Positions 58,265 through 64,000 of a DNA stretch of 64,000 bases are shown here, piece by piece. Both the position numbers and the translations under genes were made by a program. The notes under the pieces are model-generated. The model worked only from the letters and a program-made list of their open reading frames with translations. It did not search any database and was not told where the DNA came from. Position 1 is the first letter of the stretch; every line of letters starts with the position of its first letter. Source of the DNA: Gemmatimonadota bacterium (GTDB lineage Bacteria > Gemmatimonadota > Gemmatimonadetes > Gemmatimonadales > Gemmatimonadaceae); contig JACPFW010000032.1 in the NCBI GenBank assembly GCA_016182795.1, forward strand, positions 39,901-103,900, in the 5' to 3' direction.

Positions 58265-59128
58265 ATGCCTTACCGCTTGTTTCTCGTCATCGCCTGTCTC
58301 CTCGCGCCGTTCACCGCGGTGCCGGCACAGCAGAAGATCGACCGCCGGCTCCAACTCGATGCCACCGGGATGTTCAAGTTTTTCCTGTCGTCGGGAGCGG
58401 TGCGCGTGGTTGGCTGGGACACGGATAGCATCGCCGTGACCGGCACCATCTCCACAAAATCGCAGTTCTACCTGGGCGGCGGTCGTCAGGGCGCAAAGGG
58501 CGGCGTCGAGGGCGACGGTGTGGAAGCAATGGCCGACCTGATTGTCCGGGTGCCGCGTCGCGCGCGGCTTTGGGTGCGCGGCGGGGAGGCCGACGTGCGC
58601 GTGGAAGGAATGAGCGGACCGCTCGACTGCGGGTCGGCGTCGGGCAGCGTGCGCATTGAAGGCAGCTCCGACGAGGTCGTAGCCGAGACAATGGGGGGCG
58701 ACCTCGTGCTCGTGGGCTCGCCGAACTACCTCCGGTTGAAGACCGCCACCGGTCGCGTGGACTGGTCCGGAACGGGCGAGGACGGCGCGATCACCACCGT
58801 GAGCGGTCGGGTGACGGTGCATGGCGGCATGACGCGTCGCGGCCGCATCGAGACCGTCACCGGGGACGTGCGCTACGACGGCGGAATTGCCGCCGGCAGT
58901 GTGCTCGCCATCGACACCCACGCCGGCAACGTGGACCTGCGTGTGCCGAAGGGCACCAACGCTGCCCTCGTCGTGACGGCTGCGATCAGTGACCTCTTCG
59001 GCCTGCGATCGATGGGTGATCCGGCGAAGTCCCCATCAGGAATCGTGCAGGAACTTGGCGGCGCCACATCGGGCGCCACGCTGACCATACGGACGTTTAA
59101 GGGGCGAGTGACCGCAACCTCGCCGTAA
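58265..59128 (+). CDS. DUF4097-type beta-helix protein, exported
   Basis: 287 residues; signal peptide MPYRLFLVIACLLAPFTAVPAQQ. The rest is strand-rich with short internal repeats (GGSVRIEG-like pieces: SASGSVRIEGSSDEVVAETM, VSGRVTVHGGMTRRGRIETV, TGDVRYDGGIAAGSVLAIDT), the pattern of DUF4097/DUF2807 beta-solenoid proteins. These often follow ECF sigma and anti-sigma genes. It starts 10 bases after the anti-sigma stop and is likely the unit's output or sensor. Confidence 0.85.
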   Translation: MPYRLFLVIACLLAPFTAVPAQQKIDRRLQLDATGMFKFFLSSGAVRVVGWDTDSIAVTGTISTKSQFYLGGGRQGAKGGVEGDGVEAMADLIVRVPRRARLWVRGGEADVRVEGMSGPLDCGSASGSVRIEGSSDEVVAETMGGDLVLVGSPNYLRLKTATGRVDWSGTGEDGAITTVSGRVTVHGGMTRRGRIETVTGDVRYDGGIAAGSVLAIDTHAGNVDLRVPKGTNAALVVTAAISDLFGLRSMGDPAKSPSGIVQELGGATSGATLTIRTFKGRVTATSP

Positions 59129-59204
59129 TCGCGCAGATTCGCCGTTCCGCGGGCTCCCTCACCACGAGGGCGCGGGGCGGAGCCGTCCCCCCACAGGAGG
59201 CATC

Positions 59205-59702
59205 ATGTTGTCCCGCACACTGCGCTGGTCCATTCTGCCGCTGCTGCTGGTCGCCACGCCCGTCATTGCCGGACCTCCGTGGATCACGATTGAGTATCCC
59301 GGGAATCCATTCGATCCACAGGCGCGCGACGCCTTCCTCGTCGTGCACGCGTTCCATCACAACACGCCGGCCGGACTCCCGGTCAGCGGCACGGCCGAAG
59401 GCATCGTGGACGGCAAGCGCCGCACGATTGCGCTTCAATTTCAGGCGCTGAAGCGCGAAGGGGCGTTCGCGCTGCGCAAGCAGTGGCCCAACGAGGGACG
59501 TTGGCTGCTGGCGCTGCACGTCACGCAGGGAGCGGGCGACTGGAACACCGCGACCGCGCTCGTGCAGCTGGCCGCCGACGGCAGCGTCGCCTCCACCGTT
59601 GTGCCGTCCAAGGCGGGCGAGCGCGGCATGCGACTCCCCATGCCGGTCTCACGCGCCGACGTCGAGGCGGCGATCGCCAAGCTGGCTGCCGCAGAGCGCT
59701 GA
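59205..59702 (+). CDS. Small exported protein, unknown
   Basis: 165 residues with signal peptide MLSRTLRWSILPLLLVATPVIA after an ACAGGAGG ribosome-binding site. The mature part begins GPPWITIEYPGNPFDP and contains AFLVVHAFHHNTPAGLPVSG and ALQFQALKREGAFALRKQWP, which suggest an all-beta fold. No family recognised with confidence. It may be the last gene of the sigma-factor unit, 76 bases after the DUF4097 gene, and a strong hairpin follows. Confidence 0.6.
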   Translation: MLSRTLRWSILPLLLVATPVIAGPPWITIEYPGNPFDPQARDAFLVVHAFHHNTPAGLPVSGTAEGIVDGKRRTIALQFQALKREGAFALRKQWPNEGRWLLALHVTQGAGDWNTATALVQLAADGSVASTVVPSKAGERGMRLPMPVSRADVEAAIAKLAAAER

Positions 59703-59734
59703 GTTCCCGCCGACCTGGCGCGTCGATATGACGA

Positions 59735-59774
59735 ACGACAGGTGAGCCCGGAGTACGCGCGGCTCACCTGTCGT
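59735..59774 (+). terminator. Terminator after the small exported protein
   Basis: A 14-bp perfect stem (59735-59748 with 59761-59774) with a 12-nt loop, followed by a T-rich word-repeat tract. Confidence 0.75.
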
Positions 59775-59855
59775 CTGTTGTTTATCTGTTGTCTCTCTGT
59801 TGTCTCTCTGTTGTCTCTCTGTTGTCTCTCTGTTGTCTCTCTGTTGTTTCTCTGT
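59774..59855. repeat. Tandem CTGTTGTCTCT repeats
   Basis: About eight near-perfect copies of a 10-base unit CTGTTGTCTC, with slight variations at both ends, fill the gap between convergent genes. The same word is used at 1-75 and 60850-60978. Confidence 0.85.
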
Positions 59856-59856
59856 C

Positions 59857-60246
59857 TTACCGCCCTCTCGTCGCCTCAATCAGCGCTTCCATATGCCCCA
59901 GATACCGCTCCAGCGCGCGCTTCCCGGCGGCCGTGAGGCGGTATTCGCTCTTCGGCACGCGACCGTCGAACCCCTTAGAGCACGTCACGTAGCCGCCGTC
60001 CTCGAGCTTCCGCGCGTGGACGCTGAGATTGCCGTCGGTGAGCGCCAGCAGGTCGCGCAGGTCGGTGAAGCTGAGGCGGTCGTTCACGGCGAGCGCGCTG
60101 ATGATGCCGAGGCGCACACGGTCGTGAATCAGCTTGTCGAGCGCGGAGGGAATGGGCTCGCCACCCAACACCGGCGCGAGCGCGGGATTCGGCGTCGCGG
60201 CCTTGCGGTCACTGCGCCGGGCGGCGCTGGAAGAGGACTTAGCCAC
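59857..60246 (-). CDS. Winged-helix transcriptional regulator
   Basis: 129 residues from the GTG at 60246 (MAKSSSSAARRSDRKAATPN); an open frame upstream overlaps the membrane gene and is ignored. The helix-turn-helix covers LDKLIHDRVRLGIISALAV, LSFTDLRDLLALTDGNLSVHARKLEDGGYVTCSKGF in two blocks and the wing FDGRVPKSEYRLTAAGKRAL. It resembles HTH_34-type repressors. It overlaps by 8 bases the 3' end of the membrane-protein gene upstream, so it is likely cotranscribed and may regulate it. Confidence 0.85.
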   Translation of the reverse strand: MAKSSSSAARRSDRKAATPNPALAPVLGGEPIPSALDKLIHDRVRLGIISALAVNDRLSFTDLRDLLALTDGNLSVHARKLEDGGYVTCSKGFDGRVPKSEYRLTAAGKRALERYLGHMEALIEATRGR

Positions 60247-60838
60247 CGTGATACCTCGCGATGAAGTAGCCGAAGAGCAGGTGCGCCGCGCCGAAGCCAG
60301 CGCCAAGCAGCCAGACCTGGGCGAACGCCGGGAGCAGGAACGCCAGCGCGCCAAGCACGAGGAGCACCGCGCCGAACACCGGAACGGTGCGCACTGAGAA
60401 CGCGCCGCCCGACACGACGGCCGCGCCGTAGCACACGAGCCACGTACCGGGCAACAGGGACCAGGCGCCGTGCGCGGCGAGCGCCGCCGTGAGAAAGCCG
60501 CCAGCGATCAATGGCGGGGCGAACGCGAGCGCAAACGTGCGCCCCGGCCCGGCGCGCAGCGATTGCCCCGAACGCATCGCCTTCCTCGCGATCATAAAGA
60601 CGGCGATCGACATCGCCACGGTCGCGGCCGTGAGCCAGAGGCCCAGCCACTGCCACTGGTTCGCCATGTAGGGCGACAGCAGCGTCGCAATCATCCCCAC
60701 CACACCAGCGCCAATCGTCCCCGCCCCCGAGACCGCGGTAAACCGCCCGGCGCGCACCATCGTGTCGCGGATGAACGCGAGCTGATCGGCCGCATGATCG
60801 GCCAACGCAGCGGGCGGACGGGAGGTGGGGCGAGACAT
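60239..60838 (-). CDS. Multi-pass membrane protein paired with a winged-helix regulator
   Basis: 199 residues from the ATG at 60838 (MSRPTSRPPAALADHAADQL); the longer frame upstream is word-repeat translation. About five or six hydrophobic segments (AVSGAGTIGAGVVGMIATLL, LWLTAATVAMSIAVFMIARK, ALAFAPPLIAGGFLTAALAA, GAVLLVLGALAFLLPAFA). The conserved pairing with an HTH_34 regulator is a known arrangement, but the function is not known. Confidence 0.7.
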   Translation of the reverse strand: MSRPTSRPPAALADHAADQLAFIRDTMVRAGRFTAVSGAGTIGAGVVGMIATLLSPYMANQWQWLGLWLTAATVAMSIAVFMIARKAMRSGQSLRAGPGRTFALAFAPPLIAGGFLTAALAAHGAWSLLPGTWLVCYGAAVVSGGAFSVRTVPVFGAVLLVLGALAFLLPAFAQVWLLGAGFGAAHLLFGYFIARYHGG

Positions 60839-60849
60839 AAGCGCTTTGA

Positions 60850-60978
60850 AAGATAAAGAGAAACAACAGACAAACAACAGAGAGACAACAGAGAGACAAC
60901 AGAACCACCACTGCATCGCAGTGGAGCGCGTCTGTTGTCTTTCTGTTGTTTCTCTGTTGTCTCTCTGTTGTTTCTCTA
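60850..60978. repeat. Word-repeat inverted repeat, CAACAGAGAGA / TCTCTCTGTTG
   Basis: About four copies of the word on one strand (60855-60902) face four on the other (60931-60978), each arm about 47 bases. The centre holds a small perfect hairpin CCACTGC-ATC-GCAGTGG. It lies in the 5' leader of the leftward membrane gene. Confidence 0.8.
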
Positions 60979-60994
60979 CCAACAGAAAACAAGA

Positions 60995-61020
60995 AGGACC
61001 GGCTCCCGGAAGCCGGTCCT
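60995..61020 (-). terminator. Rho-independent terminator of brxB
   Basis: A 10-bp stem (60995-61004 with 61011-61020) and a 6-nt loop. On the minus strand it is followed by TCTTGTTTTCTGTT, a typical U-rich tail, about 110 bases downstream of the brxB stop. Confidence 0.75.
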
Positions 61021-61129
61021 CTTGTCCGCAGGCGGTCGTGCCGCCGCGAAGACCAATGCCACGTTCGCATTGGTATCAACAAGCTACAATCACCTTGTCA
61101 TTTTGCGCCAGAGTCTGCGCGCAGCTTTT

Positions 61130-61564
61130 TCAGCGTGCCGCGCCGGCTGTGCAATGCCGGTCGAACGCCTGCACGAGGTCCTGCGCGATCTCATCGGGCA
61201 TCCGTCCTTCGATCTGATAACGCTCGAGCATCGTCACGATGCGCCCGTCCTTCAGCAGAGCGATGGACGGCGACGACGGCGGATAGCCGGTGAAGAACGC
61301 ACGCGCCGCCTTGGTGGCGTCGATGTCCTGCCCGGCGAACACCGAGAAGAGGTGATCGGGCTTCACGTCGTGGGCCAGCGCCGCGCCGACCGCGGGGCGC
61401 GCGTTGCGCGCCGAACATCCGCAGACCGAGTTCACGACCACCAGCGCCGTGCCCTTGGCATTGCCCAGCGCTTCGGCGACTTCGGCCGCTGAGCGCAGTT
61501 CCTGCACGCCGAGCCGAGTGAGTTCCTCGCGCATCGGGGCGATCATGGGTTCCGGATACATCAT
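61130..61564 (-). CDS. Bacilliredoxin BrxA/BrxB family protein
   Basis: 144 residues from the ATG at 61564 (MMYPEPMIAPMREELTRLGV), with GGAAG 8 bases upstream; the second ATG at 61561 and a TTG at 61597 are alternatives. The characteristic CGC motif appears in VVVNSVCGCSARNARP; YPPSSPSIALLKDGRIVTML is typical. Bacilliredoxins remove bacillithiol from proteins under oxidative stress; whether this organism makes bacillithiol is not shown here. Confidence 0.92.
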   Translation of the reverse strand: MMYPEPMIAPMREELTRLGVQELRSAAEVAEALGNAKGTALVVVNSVCGCSARNARPAVGAALAHDVKPDHLFSVFAGQDIDATKAARAFFTGYPPSSPSIALLKDGRIVTMLERYQIEGRMPDEIAQDLVQAFDRHCTAGAAR

Positions 61565-61670
61565 GGGGCCGACTTCCGTGTTGGGGGGTCTTTGCACTGT
61601 GAGCGGGAGGCCGCCGTGGCCGCACGTCCACGATTAACAATTGACGCGTTCGCGGCGTTCCGGCAGTCCC

Positions 61671-62027
61671 TCAGCGCGCCAGCGTCAGAATCGCCGCCTG
61701 CGGCACGACGAGATAGCGCTCGTCGTCAAAGGTGATTTCGACGGCCGCCTTGCGGAAGAACAGCGCGTAATCGCCCACCTGCGCCTGCATTGGCACGTGC
61801 TTCATCTGCGGCCCCGACGTGATGCGCCACGGCTCATCCAGATGGTCTTCCACGGTCGGCAGCGGCTGTCCCGGCCCGGTGGCGACGATCGTGCCGCCCT
61901 GCACCTGCTGCCCTTCCATGGCCGTCGCCGGCAGATACAGCCCCACCTTGGTGCGCTCCTCGCCGTCTTCCACGCGAATGAGCACACGATCGCCGACCAC
62001 CAGCAGCTCCTTCTTTCCTCGCTTCAT
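61671..62027 (-). CDS. GroES-like co-chaperonin family protein
   Basis: 118 residues, slightly longer than GroES (about 97). The Cpn10 fold is seen in LLVVGDRVLIRVEDGEERTK, VGLYLPATAMEGQQVQGGTI and VATGPGQPLP, with VGDYALFFRKAAVEITFDDERYLVV in place of the usual second half. An insertion of ~20 residues (TVEDHLDEPWRITSGPQMKH) lies at the position of the roof loop. No groEL is adjacent. It is 4 bases downstream of the M24 gene on the same strand. Confidence 0.82.
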   Translation of the reverse strand: MKRGKKELLVVGDRVLIRVEDGEERTKVGLYLPATAMEGQQVQGGTIVATGPGQPLPTVEDHLDEPWRITSGPQMKHVPMQAQVGDYALFFRKAAVEITFDDERYLVVPQAAILTLAR

Positions 62028-62031
62028 CGCG

Positions 62032-63444
62032 CTACCTCACGAGCCAGAGCTTCGTCTGCTGTCCGCGCACCCAGCGCGGCGTGCCGTCGGTGCCGATCAT
62101 CATGTCCTCCTCGAGCGCCATGCGCACGCCCTGGCCGTTCCACTCCGGCACCGGCGACGTGGCTTGCAGCTCGATGGAGTACCACATGTTGCCGATCACC
62201 TTGGCATCGCCGCGTCCGGGAACGCCCTGCTGATAGTCCCAGAGCCCGATCAACGGTCCGGCGCCGTGCCCGTGCATCCCGATCGCGTGCGAGTAGACCG
62301 TGCCGCTGATCCCGCGCGCCGCCATCTTCGAACGCGCCGCGGCGAGGATTTCGTTCCCTGTCCGCCCGGGACGAATCTCGGCCATGACAATGTCCTGCAG
62401 CGCATTGCCGTTGGCGAGCGCGGCGCGCAGCCCGGCCGGCGCCTCGCGCTCACCCGGCTTCAGCACGTAGGCCATGTGCTGGGTATCGGTGTTCAACCCC
62501 AGCGCCGTGATGCCGACGTCGCAATGCAGCACGTCGCCGCGCTGGATCACGGGATCGTCTCCCAACGAGGCCTCGGTGGCGCTGGCGCGCTGCACCTCGA
62601 TGCTTGGCTGGAACCACGTCCCGAGCCCGAGGTCGTTCACGCGCTGCCGCCACCACCAGACGAGATCGCTGGTCTTCGTCTTGCCGGGCACGATCACCTT
62701 GGATGAGTACATCTCGCCGATCAACTCCCAGACGAGCTGCGTCACCTCACCGTAGAACGCCTCTTCGTCGGCCACCCGCGAGGCAATGAATTGGAGCGGC
62801 AGCTCCTCGGCCGGCTTGAGCCGCGCCGTCCACCGGTCGCCCAGCGCCTCGGTCATCCCGAGATACTCGCCGTGCGTCAGGCCGTCGGAGAACGCGAACG
62901 TGCGGGAGTAGTCGATGCCGATCACCTTCGGGTTGCGCTCATCCACCACGCGCTTGAGTAGCTTCCACTGCTCGTCCCCCCACAACTCGGCTTGCTCTCC
63001 GCCGACCGGCGCATCCACCGCCAGGGTCGAGCGCATCGCCTGCCAGACTCCGCCCTGCGACGAGCCGCCGAGGGCGGTCCGTTCAATGCACGACCCGTCA
63101 CCCGGGTCGGTGCGTCCGGACGACGAACAGCGGTCAAACATCACGTAGATGGTGCGGCGGCGCGCCGCGAAGGTGGTGGGCGACACCAGCGACGAGAAGA
63201 CGGGATCTTCCGCGTACTCGCGCATCGGGACGATCCACATGTCGATCCCCTGCGAGCGCATCAGCGCCGGCAGCACGGTCTTCATGCGCGTCTCGAGCCA
63301 GCGCTGCTGACGCGCCGCCTGCTCCCGCAGCGTGCCAAAGGGATGCGCCCGATCAGCGATCCGACCGGCCGGACGCTGCGCGGACAACGGCATGGCGGGC
63401 CACAGCAGGGCCGCGGCGAGAACGGTGCGTGCAAGGCGTGTCAT
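62032..63444 (-). CDS. M24-family Xaa-Pro aminopeptidase-like protein, exported
   Basis: 470 residues; signal peptide MTRLARTVLAAALLWPAMPLSAQ. The N-terminal creatinase-like domain is followed by a pita-bread domain with dimetal ligands: the Asp of LHCDVGITAL and the second Asp in NTDTQHM, the His in SHAIGMHGHGAG, and the Glu residues in YSIELQ and MALEEDM. The extra N-terminal stretch (RTDPGDGSCIERTALGG) is not typical of cytosolic PepP. It probably removes N-terminal residues before proline in the periplasm. Confidence 0.88.
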   Translation of the reverse strand: MTRLARTVLAAALLWPAMPLSAQRPAGRIADRAHPFGTLREQAARQQRWLETRMKTVLPALMRSQGIDMWIVPMREYAEDPVFSSLVSPTTFAARRRTIYVMFDRCSSSGRTDPGDGSCIERTALGGSSQGGVWQAMRSTLAVDAPVGGEQAELWGDEQWKLLKRVVDERNPKVIGIDYSRTFAFSDGLTHGEYLGMTEALGDRWTARLKPAEELPLQFIASRVADEEAFYGEVTQLVWELIGEMYSSKVIVPGKTKTSDLVWWWRQRVNDLGLGTWFQPSIEVQRASATEASLGDDPVIQRGDVLHCDVGITALGLNTDTQHMAYVLKPGEREAPAGLRAALANGNALQDIVMAEIRPGRTGNEILAAARSKMAARGISGTVYSHAIGMHGHGAGPLIGLWDYQQGVPGRGDAKVIGNMWYSIELQATSPVPEWNGQGVRMALEEDMMIGTDGTPRWVRGQQTKLWLVR

Positions 63445-63468
63445 AGGGTCCTGCCCGAGAGAAATCGT

Positions 63469-64000
63469 TCAGGCCGGCGGGGCCGGCGGCTCTGCCGGTG
63501 CGGCGCGCTGAGACTCCGACACGCGCTGCGCCGTGGAGGTGCGATGTTCGGCCGAGAGGAGCAGGCGGCGCACGACCGTCACCACCCCCGCCAGCAGCAC
63601 GGTGAACGGGATGATCAGCAGCACGCGCCAGGCCAGCACCTGCGCGGCAATCGGCAGCCAGTCGTCGAGCGACGCCACGCGGCTGCCCACCTGCTCGAGA
63701 CCCAGCGTCGTGAGGGCGAGGGATATCACGATCTCGGTCCCCGCCTCGAACGCCGCAAACATCGGCGCGCGCCACCACCAGTGGCGCACGGTGTAGTTGG
63801 CCAGATGCATCGTCAGCATCACGAGCAGCAGCACGGCCCCGATGATGAACGTTGCCCCAACCCAAAGCCCGCTCTCCGGCGAACCATGCGACAGCACATA
63901 CGAGCGATACAGCCGGAGCGTCACCCCGGTGACGAGCGCCATCACCAGCAGGGAGCTGGAGAAGCGTCGGAGCGCCGTGGGATCCTCGATCGCCTCCCAG
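63469..64000 (-). CDS. Partial multi-pass membrane protein, runs off the window
   Basis: At least 176 codons; the frame remains open to the end of the window (upstream reading WEAIEDPTALRRFSS), so the true start is outside and the GTG/ATG at 63940-63945 need not be it. Four hydrophobic segments (LLVMALVTGVTLRLYRSYVL, GATFIIGAVLLLVMLTMHLA, GTEIVISLALTTLGL, VLLIIPFTVLLAGVVTVV) and an Ala/Pro C-terminal tail (RAAPAEPPAPPA). No family recognised. Confidence 0.7.
   Translation of the reverse strand, partial: WEAIEDPTALRRFSSSLLVMALVTGVTLRLYRSYVLSHGSPESGLWVGATFIIGAVLLLVMLTMHLANYTVRHWWWRAPMFAAFEAGTEIVISLALTTLGLEQVGSRVASLDDWLPIAAQVLAWRVLLIIPFTVLLAGVVTVVRRLLLSAEHRTSTAQRVSESQRAAPAEPPAPPA

Noticed and set aside
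59774..59855. Tandem repeats as a CRISPR array
   Set aside because: The unit is only about 10 bases with no spacers, and no cas gene is present.
60825..61293. Small frames rich in CCFSVVSLL
   Set aside because: They are translations of the CTGTTGTCTCT word repeats.

Overview
The window is GC-rich, densely coded bacterial chromosome. The gene families (many exported S9, S15, M23 and M24 peptidases, an ECF sigma/anti-sigma/DUF4097 block, a SUF operon with SufU-type scaffolds, GTG starts, frequent 4-base stop/start overlaps) and the word-repeat hairpins between genes would fit a Gemmatimonadota genome. That assignment is inference; no rRNA or tRNA gene was seen to fix it.

Layout. 1-5920: YhbY, an M23 lipoprotein, a thioredoxin-like protein, a Fic-like winged-helix protein without the Fic active-site motif, a ChaN-like protein and a DPP-IV-type S9 peptidase split by a one-base frameshift. 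6011-14620: an accessory island of repeated two-gene cassettes (large lipoprotein followed by a small exported protein) in intact, chimeric and broken copies. One copy is interrupted by a complete IS3-type element with a 4-bp target duplication, and a copied 3' end of the neighbouring lipoprotein gene lies inside the island. 14402-23654: that lipoprotein, a molybdo-flavoenzyme FAD subunit with a MocA-like protein, PdxB, an S15 hydrolase, a protein of 16-residue glycine-rich repeats, a NamZ-like protein and a small RAG-repeat protein.

23755-30411: the iron-sulfur operon sufR-sufB-sufC-sufD-sufU-sufS-sufU2, with a 27-bp inverted repeat between sufB and sufC. 30477-37864: a GHL10-like lipoprotein, tyrosine phenol-lyase, a GH9 glycosidase, a gamma-glutamyltransferase and a YCII protein. 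37851-51611: a surface-polysaccharide cluster. It holds a membrane glycosyltransferase, RfbF, RfbG and RfbH for a CDP-3,6-dideoxyhexose, an SDR lacking its catalytic tyrosine, a NeuB-like synthase, two methyltransferase-like proteins, a TPP enzyme, a flippase and a GT2. Together these suggest a branched dideoxy sugar.

51706-64000: a molybdate/tungstate ABC importer, a NatAB-like ABC exporter, an ECF sigma factor with its putative anti-sigma factor and DUF4097 protein, a winged-helix regulator with a membrane partner, bacilliredoxin, a GroES-like protein, an M24 peptidase and a membrane protein running off the end. Several intergenic regions carry hairpins whose arms are built from short near-repeated words that differ from locus to locus.
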